Positions 49,713 to 57,023 of a DNA stretch of 64,000 bases are shown here, in pieces. Each line of letters opens with the position of its first letter. Within the stretch, counting starts at the first letter, position 1. Source of the stretch: Streptomyces ficellus (GTDB lineage Bacteria > Actinomycetota > Actinomycetes > Streptomycetales > Streptomycetaceae); assembly GCF_030406405.1 (NCBI RefSeq), contig NZ_JAUEPL010000007.1, positions 62,001-126,000 of the forward strand, given 5' to 3'. The notes below the pieces were generated by a model. The model was not told the DNA's origin. It worked only from the letters and a program-made list of their open reading frames with translations, and made no database searches. The translations under genes and the position numbers were made by a program.

Positions 49713-49820
49713 TCGGGTCAAGTCTGACCGGAACCCGCCCTTCCGGGCCGGATTGCGGGGACGATCCGCCGAGGGCCGTATGCCCTCGCAGCCATCGTTC
49801 CGCCCAGCCCGGGAGGCCAT

Positions 49821-51401
49821 ATGCAAAAACGCGCAGGAGTGCTGATCGCCGCGGGGGCGCTGATGGCGGGAGCGGTCAGCGCCGCGCCGTCGGCCGCGGA
49901 GCCGGCGGCCGACGAGCCGCGCGGTGGTCTGACCTGGAAGGGATGCGCCACCAAGCAGTACCCCCGGCTGCAGTGCGCCACGGTGCGGGTGCCGCTGGAC
50001 CACGCCGCGCCGCACGGCGAGCAGATCACCCTCGCGCTCTCCCGGATCCCGCACACCGCGGAGACCTCGCAGGGCCCCCTGCTCGTCAATCCGGGCGGCC
50101 CGGGAGCCAGCGGGCTGACGATGGCCGGGTATGTGGCGGCGTCGCTGCCGGCGAGCGTCGCGGCGCAGTACGACGTGGTCGGCTTCGACCCGCGGGGCGT
50201 CGGCGCGAGCAAGCCGGCGCTCGACTGCAAGCCGGGCTACTTCACGCCCGTACGGCCCGACTCCGTACCGCGCGACCAGCGGGACGAACGGGCCAACCTG
50301 GCCAGGGCCGCGTCGTTCGCCAGGGCGTGCGGCGACAAGTACGGCGGGCTGCTGCGGCACATGAACACGGTGAGCACGGCCAGGGACCTCGATGTCATCC
50401 GGCAGGCGCTCGGCGCGGAGAAGATCAACTACTTCGGGTACTCGTACGGCACGTACCTCGGCACCGTCTACGCCAAGCTGTTCCCGCAGCGGGTACGGCG
50501 GGCGGTCCTGGACTCGGTCGTCGACCCGCAAGGGGTCTGGTACGACGCGAACATCGCCCAGGACCTGGCGTTCGACGCCCGCCACAAGTCGTTCATGGCG
50601 TGGGTGGCCAAGCACCACCAGGTGTACCGGCTGGGCACCGACCCGGCGAAGGTCGAGGCGCGCTGGTACGCCATGCGGGAGGAGGTGCGCAAGAACCCGG
50701 CGGGCCGCACGGTGGGCCCGGCCGAGCTGGAGGACACGTTCCTGCCGGGCGGGTACTACAACGGCTACTGGCCCACCCTCGCCCAGGCGTTCTCGGCGTA
50801 CGTCAACGACAAGGACCCCGCCCCGCTCGTCGCGGCCTACAACACCCTGGCGGCGGCCGACGCGTCCGACGACAACGGCTACTCGGTCTACACGGCCGTG
50901 CAGTGCAGTGACGCCCGGTGGCCGAGGAACTGGGGCACCTGGCACCGGGACAACTGGGACGTGTACGCCAAGGCACCCTTCTCCACGTGGAACAACGCCT
51001 GGTACAACGCGCCCTGTGCCTTCTGGCCGGTCGCGTCCATGACCCCGTCGGACGTGTCGAACGACGCCCTGCCCCCGGTGCTGCTGTTCCAGGCCACGGA
51101 TGACGCGGCCACTCCGTACGAGGGCGGGCTGTCCGTCCGTCAGAAGCTGCGCGGCTCCCGGCTGGTCGTCGAGCAGGGCGGCGGGAACCACGCGGTCACG
51201 CTGAACGGCAACGCCTGCCTGGACCGGCACCTGGTGCGGTACCTGGAGACCGGCGAGCTGCCGAAGGGCGGCGGGCACGGCACGGTGGACGCGGTCTGCG
51301 CGGCGGCGCCCGACCCGGAGCCGGGCAAGACGCCGGCGCGCGCCGGGACGCCCGCGAGCGGCGCGGCGGCGCTGCACGGCCTGCTGGGCCGGCGGAGCTG
51401 A
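49821..51401 (+). CDS. Secreted tripeptidyl aminopeptidase-like hydrolase
   Basis: A 526-residue secreted alpha/beta hydrolase of the Streptomyces Tap/SlpD/SlpE family. The signal peptide (QKRAGVLIAAGALMAGAVSA) is cleaved near residue 22-26. The nucleophile serine lies in Y-F-G-Y-S-Y-G-T-Y, with L-V-N-P-G-G-P-G-A-S-G as the oxyanion region. Asp and His are in A-T-D-D-A-A-T-P and G-G-G-N-H-A-V-T. The cysteine pairs and C-terminal cap domain with a Cys-rich end are usual. GGGAGG precedes ATG 49821. It would release tripeptides from extracellular substrates. Confidence 0.92.
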   Translation: MQKRAGVLIAAGALMAGAVSAAPSAAEPAADEPRGGLTWKGCATKQYPRLQCATVRVPLDHAAPHGEQITLALSRIPHTAETSQGPLLVNPGGPGASGLTMAGYVAASLPASVAAQYDVVGFDPRGVGASKPALDCKPGYFTPVRPDSVPRDQRDERANLARAASFARACGDKYGGLLRHMNTVSTARDLDVIRQALGAEKINYFGYSYGTYLGTVYAKLFPQRVRRAVLDSVVDPQGVWYDANIAQDLAFDARHKSFMAWVAKHHQVYRLGTDPAKVEARWYAMREEVRKNPAGRTVGPAELEDTFLPGGYYNGYWPTLAQAFSAYVNDKDPAPLVAAYNTLAAADASDDNGYSVYTAVQCSDARWPRNWGTWHRDNWDVYAKAPFSTWNNAWYNAPCAFWPVASMTPSDVSNDALPPVLLFQATDDAATPYEGGLSVRQKLRGSRLVVEQGGGNHAVTLNGNACLDRHLVRYLETGELPKGGGHGTVDAVCAAAPDPEPGKTPARAGTPASGAAALHGLLGRRS

Positions 51402-51439
51402 CGCGCTGATGGTCAGTGTCGTGCGCGAGGATGAGGCCC

Positions 51440-51598
51440 ATGAGCCCACACCTCACTCACGCGCACGCCCCTGACGGAGTCGCTCCGGTCCGGGTGCGGG
51501 GGATGGCGGAGGACGACTGCGCGGCCGTGGCCGACATCCGGGTACGGGGCTGGCAGTTCGCCTACGACGGGCGCTACGTCCGGGCCCCGCGCCCCTGA
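51440..51598 (+). pseudogene. Truncated GNAT acetyltransferase remnant
   Basis: A 52-residue frame with V-R-V-R-G-M-A-E-D-D-C-A-A-V-A-D-I-R-V-R-G-W-Q-F-A-Y-D-G, the first strand and helix of GNAT acetyltransferases, which then breaks into R-Y-V-R-A-P-R-P and a stop. The acetyl-CoA-binding part is absent. It is most likely the remaining 5' end of a deleted gene. Confidence 0.6.
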
Positions 51599-51631
51599 CC
51601 CAGGCCGGGCAGCGCCCCGCCCGGGCCTCCG

Positions 51632-52228
51632 TCAGGGCGGTGGGGCGGTGACCGGGCCGAGCCGTGTCAGGGCCTGTGTGGCGGCGGGGGCCAGGCGGGG
51701 GTGGGCGCGGGCGGCTTGGAGGACCGGGCGGGCGCGGGCGTCGCCGAGGGCGCCGAGCGCTTCCGCGCACGCGACGCCCACCCGCCAGTGCGGGTCACCG
51801 GCCGCCAGGCGGCGTTCCAGGACGGTGATCAGCGCCGGTACGGACTCCGGGGCGCGCAGCTGGGCGAGCAGCCGGACCGGGGCCAGAGCGTAGGCGACGC
51901 GCAGCTCATTGGTGGCGAGCGCGGCCGCCGCCTTCGGCGTGCGGGGGTCGCCCAGCCGTGCCAGGGCGTAGGCGGCGGAGACGCAGCGCTCCGGGTCCCG
52001 GTGGTTGAGGAGCAGGACCAGCGCCTCGAAGGCGCGGCGGTCACCGGCGAGCCCGAGCCGGAAGGCGGCGATCTCGCGGGCCCACAGGGGCTGTCCCGGG
52101 CGGGTGAGGACCTCGGCGAGCTCCTCCGGGTCCGCGACGGTGATCAGCCGTTCGTACGCGGAGGATCCGCCGGCCTCCTCCCGCAGCCGGTGCGTGAGCG
52201 ACCTGAACTCCTCATCCGTGGCGTCCAT
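51632..52228 (-). CDS. HEAT-repeat protein
   Basis: A 198-residue protein consisting of about four PBS-lyase-type HEAT repeats (E-I-A-A-F-R-L-G-L-A-G-D-R-R-A; V-S-A-A-Y-A-L-A-R-L-G-D-P-R; V-A-C-A-E-A-L-G-A-L-G-D-A-R). Such scaffolds mediate protein contacts; no lyase activity is implied. Partner unknown. Divergent from the 3-hydroxyacyl-CoA dehydrogenase gene. Confidence 0.85.
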   Translation of the reverse strand: MDATDEEFRSLTHRLREEAGGSSAYERLITVADPEELAEVLTRPGQPLWAREIAAFRLGLAGDRRAFEALVLLLNHRDPERCVSAAYALARLGDPRTPKAAAALATNELRVAYALAPVRLLAQLRAPESVPALITVLERRLAAGDPHWRVGVACAEALGALGDARARPVLQAARAHPRLAPAATQALTRLGPVTAPPP

Positions 52229-52575
52229 GGCTGTCAGTATCCAGCGCCACCGCGATCCAGATCACATGTTCCGGCCACTTCCCAGCACTGGCGCGCTCGT
52301 TACCCGCCGGTTAAGCTCAACTGAGCGGGCTACCACCCGCACCCTCACGGCGGCCTGGTGACGCAGCCGCCTGAGGGCTCCCATGCCGCATGGCTATGGG
52401 GGAGCTTGTCGGTTCGGCACTTTTTGTACGACGCGACTCCGGGACAGGGTCCGTCGGTTCTCCTCACCGCGACAGCACGCCTGCGCGCGATCCGCTCGCA
52501 CCCGCGTACGCCGCCTCCCGGTCGTACCCCCGCGCGCGCCCCTCATCAGTCGTCACTCATCCCTGGAGTCCCGTG
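52229..52575. other. Upstream region of the acyl-CoA dehydrogenase-type gene
   Basis: 347 bp without a convincing gene. It contains the dyad elements listed at 52300-52326. A GTG directly precedes ATG 52576 (GTGATG). Confidence 0.5.
52300..52326. promoter_or_regulatory. Two adjacent dyads upstream of fadB-type gene
   Basis: TTACCCGCCGGTTAA (52300-52314) is a 15-bp imperfect palindrome, directly followed by GCTCA-AC-TGAGC (52315-52326), a perfect one. Either could bind a fatty-acid regulator; this is unproven. Confidence 0.4.
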
Positions 52576-54357
52576 ATGGACACCCCTCTCTCCACCATCG
52601 CCGTCGTCGGTCTCGGCACGATGGGCGCCGGCATAGCCGAGGTCCTGGCCCGGGCCGGCCGTGAGGTCATCGGTATCGACATCAGCGAGGCCGCCGCCGC
52701 CCGCGCGGCCGCCGCCCTGGAGGCTGCCACCGCCCGGTCCGTGGCCCGCGAGCGGATCACCGAGGAGGAGCGGCGCGACATCCTCGCCCGCTTCCGTACC
52801 TTCTGCGACCTCCAGGCCGCCGCGGACGCGGACCTCGTCATCGAGGTGGTGCCCGAGTCGTACGAGGTCAAGCAGCAGGTCTTCCGGGCGCTGGACTCCA
52901 TCGTCCGCCCGGACGCGATCATCGCCACCGGCACCAACGCGCTGTCGGTGACCCGTCTCGCCGCCGACTCCGCCCGCCCCGAGCGGGTGCTGGGCCTGCA
53001 CTTCTTCAACCCTGCCCCCGCGATGAAGCTGGTCGAGGTGGTGTCCTCGGTGCTCACCGCGCCGCAGGCCGTCGCCGCCGTCACCGACCTCGCCCACCAG
53101 CTGGGCAAGGAGCCGGTCGCGGTCGGTGACCGGCCCGGTTTCGTCGCGGACGGCCTGCTCTTCGGCTACCTCAACCAGGCCGCGGCGATGTACGAGGCCA
53201 AGTACGCCACCCGCGAGGACATCGACGCCGCGATGAGGCTGGGCTGCGGCCTGCCGATGGGGCCGCTGGCGCTGCTGGACCTGATCGGCATCGACACCGC
53301 CCGTACCGTGCTGGAGGCCATGTACGCCGAGTCCCGCGACCGGCTGCACGCCCCCGCGCCGATCCTCAAGCAGCTGAGCGAGGCGGGCCTGACGGGCCGC
53401 AAGTCGGGGCGCGGCTTCTACACCTACGAGGCGCCCGGCAGCGCGGTCGTGGTGCGCGACGCGCTGACCCCGCTGGAGACGGCCACCACGGGAGAGGGGC
53501 GGGAGGTCCGCGCCGTCGGCGTCGCCGGCTCCGGCACCATGGCGAGCGGCATCGCGGAGGTCTTCGCTAAGGCCGGGTACGACGTGGTGCTCGCCGCCCG
53601 CTCGCCGGAGAAGGCCGAGACGGCCAAGGCCAGGATCGCGAAGTCCCTCGCCCGCTCCGTCGACAAGGGCCGGATGACCGCCGACGCCCGCGACGAGACC
53701 CTGGCGCGCGTCACGCCCGCCGGTTCCCTCGACGCATTCGCCGAGGTCGACCTGGCGGTGGAGGCGGTCGCCGAGGACCTGGAGGTCAAGCGGCAGCTGT
53801 TCGCGACGCTGGACAAGGTGTGCAAGCCGGGCGCGGTCCTGGCCACCACCACCTCCTCCCTCCCCGTCGTCGCCTGCGCCCGCGCCACCTCGCGCCCGCA
53901 GGACGTGATCGGGATGCACTTCTTCAACCCGGCCCCGGCGATGAAGCTGGTAGAGGTGGTCCGTACGGTCCTGACCGCCGACGACGTCCACGCCACCGTC
54001 CGCGAGGTCACCACGAAGATCCGCAAGCACCCGGTGGACTGCGGCGACCGGGCCGGTTTCATCGTGAACGCGCTGCTCTTCCCGTACCTGAACAACGCGA
54101 TCAAGATGGTCGAGCAGCACTATGCCTCCCTGGACGACATCGACGCCGCGATGAAGCTGGGCGGCGGCTACCCGATGGGCCCCTTCGAGCTGCTCGACGT
54201 GGTCGGCCTCGACGTCTCGCTCGCCATCGAGCGGGTGCTGCACCGCGAGTTCCGCGACCCTGGCCTGGCGCCGGCGCCCCTGCTGGAGCACCTGGTGGCG
54301 GCGGGCTGCCTCGGCCGCAAGACGGGTCGCGGCTTCCGCGAATATGCCCGCCGCTGA
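52576..54357 (+). CDS. Duplicated 3-hydroxyacyl-CoA dehydrogenase
   Basis: A 593-residue protein made of two complete 3-hydroxyacyl-CoA dehydrogenase units. NAD folds: VVGLGTMGAGIAE and VGVAGSGTMASGIAE. Each has its own catalytic H-F-F-N-P-A-P-A-M-K-L-V-E-V and helical C-terminal domain with Y-P-M-G-P or L-P-M-G-P. The two units are similar, so an internal duplication is clear. It probably oxidises or reduces 3-hydroxybutyryl-CoA, feeding crotonyl-CoA to Ccr downstream; direction and chain length are inferred. Start at ATG 52576. Confidence 0.92.
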   Translation: MDTPLSTIAVVGLGTMGAGIAEVLARAGREVIGIDISEAAAARAAAALEAATARSVARERITEEERRDILARFRTFCDLQAAADADLVIEVVPESYEVKQQVFRALDSIVRPDAIIATGTNALSVTRLAADSARPERVLGLHFFNPAPAMKLVEVVSSVLTAPQAVAAVTDLAHQLGKEPVAVGDRPGFVADGLLFGYLNQAAAMYEAKYATREDIDAAMRLGCGLPMGPLALLDLIGIDTARTVLEAMYAESRDRLHAPAPILKQLSEAGLTGRKSGRGFYTYEAPGSAVVVRDALTPLETATTGEGREVRAVGVAGSGTMASGIAEVFAKAGYDVVLAARSPEKAETAKARIAKSLARSVDKGRMTADARDETLARVTPAGSLDAFAEVDLAVEAVAEDLEVKRQLFATLDKVCKPGAVLATTTSSLPVVACARATSRPQDVIGMHFFNPAPAMKLVEVVRTVLTADDVHATVREVTTKIRKHPVDCGDRAGFIVNALLFPYLNNAIKMVEQHYASLDDIDAAMKLGGGYPMGPFELLDVVGLDVSLAIERVLHREFRDPGLAPAPLLEHLVAAGCLGRKTGRGFREYARR

Positions 54358-54422
54358 GCCGTACGGGGAGTGGGGAGGGCTGCTCGACGGCGCGGGCGGC
54401 CCGGCCCCTCAGGCGCGCTCTC

Positions 54423-54436
54423 CTGCACAAATGCAG
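54423..54436. promoter_or_regulatory. Operator upstream of TetR
   Basis: CTGCA-CAAA-TGCAG, perfect 5-bp arms, 12 bp before ATG 54449; probably the regulator's own binding site. Confidence 0.5.
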
Positions 54437-54448
54437 TACGTTCAGGTC

Positions 54449-55270
54449 ATGTCCCAGCCCGCCAGGTCACCCCGTGCCACCGCCACGCCGTCCGACGCTC
54501 CGGAGAGCGCCGCCGGAAGCCGCGCCGCCGCCCAGCGGCTGAAGATGCGCCGCGAGCTGGCGGCCGCGGCCATGGAACTGTTCGCGACGAAGGGGTACGA
54601 GGCGACGACGGTCGACGAGATCGCCGCCGCGGCCGGGGTCGCCCGGCGTACCTTCTTCCGCCACTTCCGCTCCAAGGAAGAAGCGATTTTCCCCGACCAC
54701 GACGACACCCTCGTGCGGGCGGAGGCGGTGCTGAACGCCGCACCGCCGCACGAGCACCCGCTCGACACGGTCTGCCGGGGCATCAAGGAAGTCATGAAGA
54801 TGTACGCGGCCTCCCCCGCCGTGTCGGTCGAGCGCTACCGCCTCACCCGCGAGGTGCCCACGCTCCGGGAGCGCGAGATCGCCTCGGTGGCCCGCTACGA
54901 GCGGCTGTTCACCCGCTATCTGCTGGGCCACTTCGACGAGCGTGACCACCACGACGGCAACGACGACCCGCTGCTGGCGGAGGTGGCCGCGTCCGCGGTC
55001 GTCACGGCGCACAACCATGTGCTGCGCCGCTGGCTGCGGTCGGGCGGCCAGGGCGATGTGGAGGCCCAGCTCGACCACGCGTTCGCGATCGTCCGGGACA
55101 CGTTCGGCACGGGCATAGGCGCGGGGCGCGCCGCCGGTGCGACGAGTCCCGCCAAGCCGCCTGCCGCGGCCACGAGCACCACCGGTGACGTCCTGGTGAC
55201 CGTCGCCCGTACGGACGCGCCGCTGGACGAGATCATGCGCGCCATCGAGCGCACCCTGAAAACCCGCTGA
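54449..55270 (+). CDS. TetR-family regulator
   Basis: A 273-residue TetR-type protein. After a Ser/Ala-rich lead, the HTH covers about residues 30-80 (G-Y-E-A-T-T-V-D-E-I-A-A-A-A-G-V, then R-R-T-F-F-R-H-F-R-S-K-E-E-A). The ligand domain follows, and a low-complexity Ala/Thr linker precedes a C-terminal segment. TACGTT at 54437-54442 lies 6 nt before the ATG, suggesting a leaderless transcript. Between the dehydrogenase and ccr genes, it is the best candidate regulator of the ethylmalonyl-CoA genes. Confidence 0.9.
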   Translation: MSQPARSPRATATPSDAPESAAGSRAAAQRLKMRRELAAAAMELFATKGYEATTVDEIAAAAGVARRTFFRHFRSKEEAIFPDHDDTLVRAEAVLNAAPPHEHPLDTVCRGIKEVMKMYAASPAVSVERYRLTREVPTLREREIASVARYERLFTRYLLGHFDERDHHDGNDDPLLAEVAASAVVTAHNHVLRRWLRSGGQGDVEAQLDHAFAIVRDTFGTGIGAGRAAGATSPAKPPAAATSTTGDVLVTVARTDAPLDEIMRAIERTLKTR

Positions 55271-55293
55271 CCAGCGGCGCCCGCCACACCTGA

Positions 55294-55336
55294 CGCCCGC
55301 CGGGCTCGACGCTCCCGTCGAGCCCGGCGGGCGTTT
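55294..55336 (+). terminator. Strong intrinsic terminator after TetR
   Basis: CGCCCGCCGGGCTCGAC and its exact complement form a 17-bp stem with a 6-nt loop, followed by TTT. It isolates ccr from the TetR transcript. Confidence 0.8.
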
Positions 55337-55396
55337 CGCGTCCCGTGGTGAAAGACTTCGATCGATCATCGCTCATCTGTGATGGGCGGATTGCAT

Positions 55397-55420
55397 CTGA
55401 GTGAAATTGTTGGCACTCAG
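55397..55420. promoter_or_regulatory. Inverted repeat before the ccr promoter
   Basis: CTGAGTG and CACTCAG (perfect 7-bp arms, 10-bp spacer), ending 4 bp upstream of the -35 of the ccr promoter. Position fits an activator site; the sequence differs from the TetR-proximal palindrome. Confidence 0.5.
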
Positions 55421-55424
55421 TGTC

Positions 55425-55453
55425 TTGCGGCCTGGCACGCGGTGTCATACGTT
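55425..55453 (+). promoter_or_regulatory. ccr operon promoter
   Basis: TTGCGG (55425-55430), 17 bp, TACGTT (55448-55453): ideal spacing for the main sigma factor. The start of transcription near 55460 gives an unusually long leader of about 225 nt before GTG 55686. The leader is gene-free. Confidence 0.6.
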
Positions 55454-55685
55454 GATGTTGTCCGGGCGGCCGGCGTGCAGAGACCTCTCGTACGCCGGCT
55501 GTCCCCGCAAGGCCATCGCGCCTCGCGCGCCCGGACGCCTGCGTCACAGGCAACTTCGCGCACCACCCAGCGCTGCCAGCAGCACCACCCCGCCGAACCG
55601 ACGGCATACCTCCACAGCAGCAGCACTTCCCCGACGTTCCCCTCAGCGTCTCCCGTCAGACGCACGCTTCGCCGGAGGCAACACC

Positions 55686-57023
55686 GTGAAGGAAATCCTG
55701 GACGCGATTCAGTCGCCGGACACCACCTCCGCCGACTTCGCCGCACTGCCGCTCCCCGAGTCCTACCGCGCGGTGACCGTGCACAAGGACGAGACCGAGA
55801 TGTTCACCGGTCTCACCACCCGCGAGAAGGACCCGCGCAAGTCGCTGCACGTCGATGACGTGCCGCTGCCCGAACTGGGCCCGGGTGAGGCGCTGGTGGC
55901 CGTGATGGCGTCCTCGGTCAACTACAACTCCGTGTGGACCTCGATCTTCGAGCCGGTCTCGACCTTCAGCTTCCTGGAGCGGTACGGCAAGCTCTCGGAG
56001 CTCACCAAGCGCCACGACCTGCCGTACCACATCATCGGCTCCGACCTGGCGGGCGTGGTCCTGCGCACCGGCCCGGGCGTCAACGCCTGGCGCCCCGGTG
56101 ACGAGGTCGTCGCGCACTGCCTGTCGGTCGAGCTGGAGTCCTCCGACGGCCACAACGACACGATGCTCGACCCCGAGCAGCGCATCTGGGGGTTCGAGAC
56201 CAACTTCGGCGGCCTGGCGGAGATCGCCCTGGTGAAGTCCAACCAGCTGATGCCCAAGCCCGACCACCTCAGCTGGGAGGAGGCGGCGGCGCCGGGCCTG
56301 GTGAACTCCACCGCGTACCGCCAGCTCGTCTCGCGCAACGGCGCCGGCATGAAGCAGGGCGACAACGTGCTGATCTGGGGCGCCAGCGGCGGCCTGGGCT
56401 CGTATGCGACGCAGTTCGCGCTGGCCGGTGGCGCCAACCCGATCTGTGTGGTCTCCAGCGAGCAGAAGGCGGACATCTGCCGCGCGATGGGCGCCGAGGC
56501 GATCATCGACCGCAACGCCGAGGGCTACAAGTTCTGGAAGGACGAGCAGACCCAGGACCCCAAGGAGTGGAAGCGCTTCGGCAAGCGCATCCGTGAGCTC
56601 ACCGGCGGCGAGGACATCGACATCGTCTTCGAGCACCCCGGCCGCGAGACCTTCGGCGCCTCCGTCTACGTCACCCGCAAGGGCGGCACGATCACCACCT
56701 GCGCCTCGACCTCGGGCTACATGCACGAGTACGACAACCGCTACCTGTGGATGTCGCTGAAGCGGATCATCGGCTCCCACTTCGCGAACTACCGGGAGGC
56801 GTGGGAGGCCAACCGCCTGATCGCCAAGGGCAAGATCCACCCGACCCTGTCCAAGGTGTACTCCCTGGAGGACACCGGCCAGGCCGCGTACGACGTCCAC
56901 CGCAACCTCCACCAGGGCAAGGTCGGCGTCCTGTGCCTCGCCCCCGAGGAGGGCATGGGCGTGAAGAACCAGGAGCTGCGGGACAAGCACATCGACGCCA
57001 TCAACCGGTTCAGGAACGTCTGA
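55686..57023 (+). CDS. ccr: Crotonyl-CoA carboxylase/reductase
   Basis: A 445-residue MDR-family enzyme that reduces crotonyl-CoA with NADPH and carboxylates it to (2S)-ethylmalonyl-CoA. GTG 55686 follows GGAGG. Counting from it, the CO2-pocket residues reported for Kitasatospora setae Ccr fall on the same numbers: N81, F170, E171 and H365, strong support for start and function. The nucleotide loop is W-G-A-S-G-G-L-G-S-Y. It is the first gene of an operon with meaA, mcl, maoC and an acyl-CoA dehydrogenase; the product also serves as a polyketide extender unit. The stop overlaps the meaA start (TGATG). Confidence 0.96.
   Translation: MKEILDAIQSPDTTSADFAALPLPESYRAVTVHKDETEMFTGLTTREKDPRKSLHVDDVPLPELGPGEALVAVMASSVNYNSVWTSIFEPVSTFSFLERYGKLSELTKRHDLPYHIIGSDLAGVVLRTGPGVNAWRPGDEVVAHCLSVELESSDGHNDTMLDPEQRIWGFETNFGGLAEIALVKSNQLMPKPDHLSWEEAAAPGLVNSTAYRQLVSRNGAGMKQGDNVLIWGASGGLGSYATQFALAGGANPICVVSSEQKADICRAMGAEAIIDRNAEGYKFWKDEQTQDPKEWKRFGKRIRELTGGEDIDIVFEHPGRETFGASVYVTRKGGTITTCASTSGYMHEYDNRYLWMSLKRIIGSHFANYREAWEANRLIAKGKIHPTLSKVYSLEDTGQAAYDVHRNLHQGKVGVLCLAPEEGMGVKNQELRDKHIDAINRFRNV

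Noticed and set aside
48072..51449. Very long minus-strand frame of over 1,100 codons covering the radical SAM and peptidase genes
   Set aside because: It is the GC-rich shadow of two well-supported plus-strand genes; only its last 147 codons, starting at 48515, encode a real SRPBCC protein.
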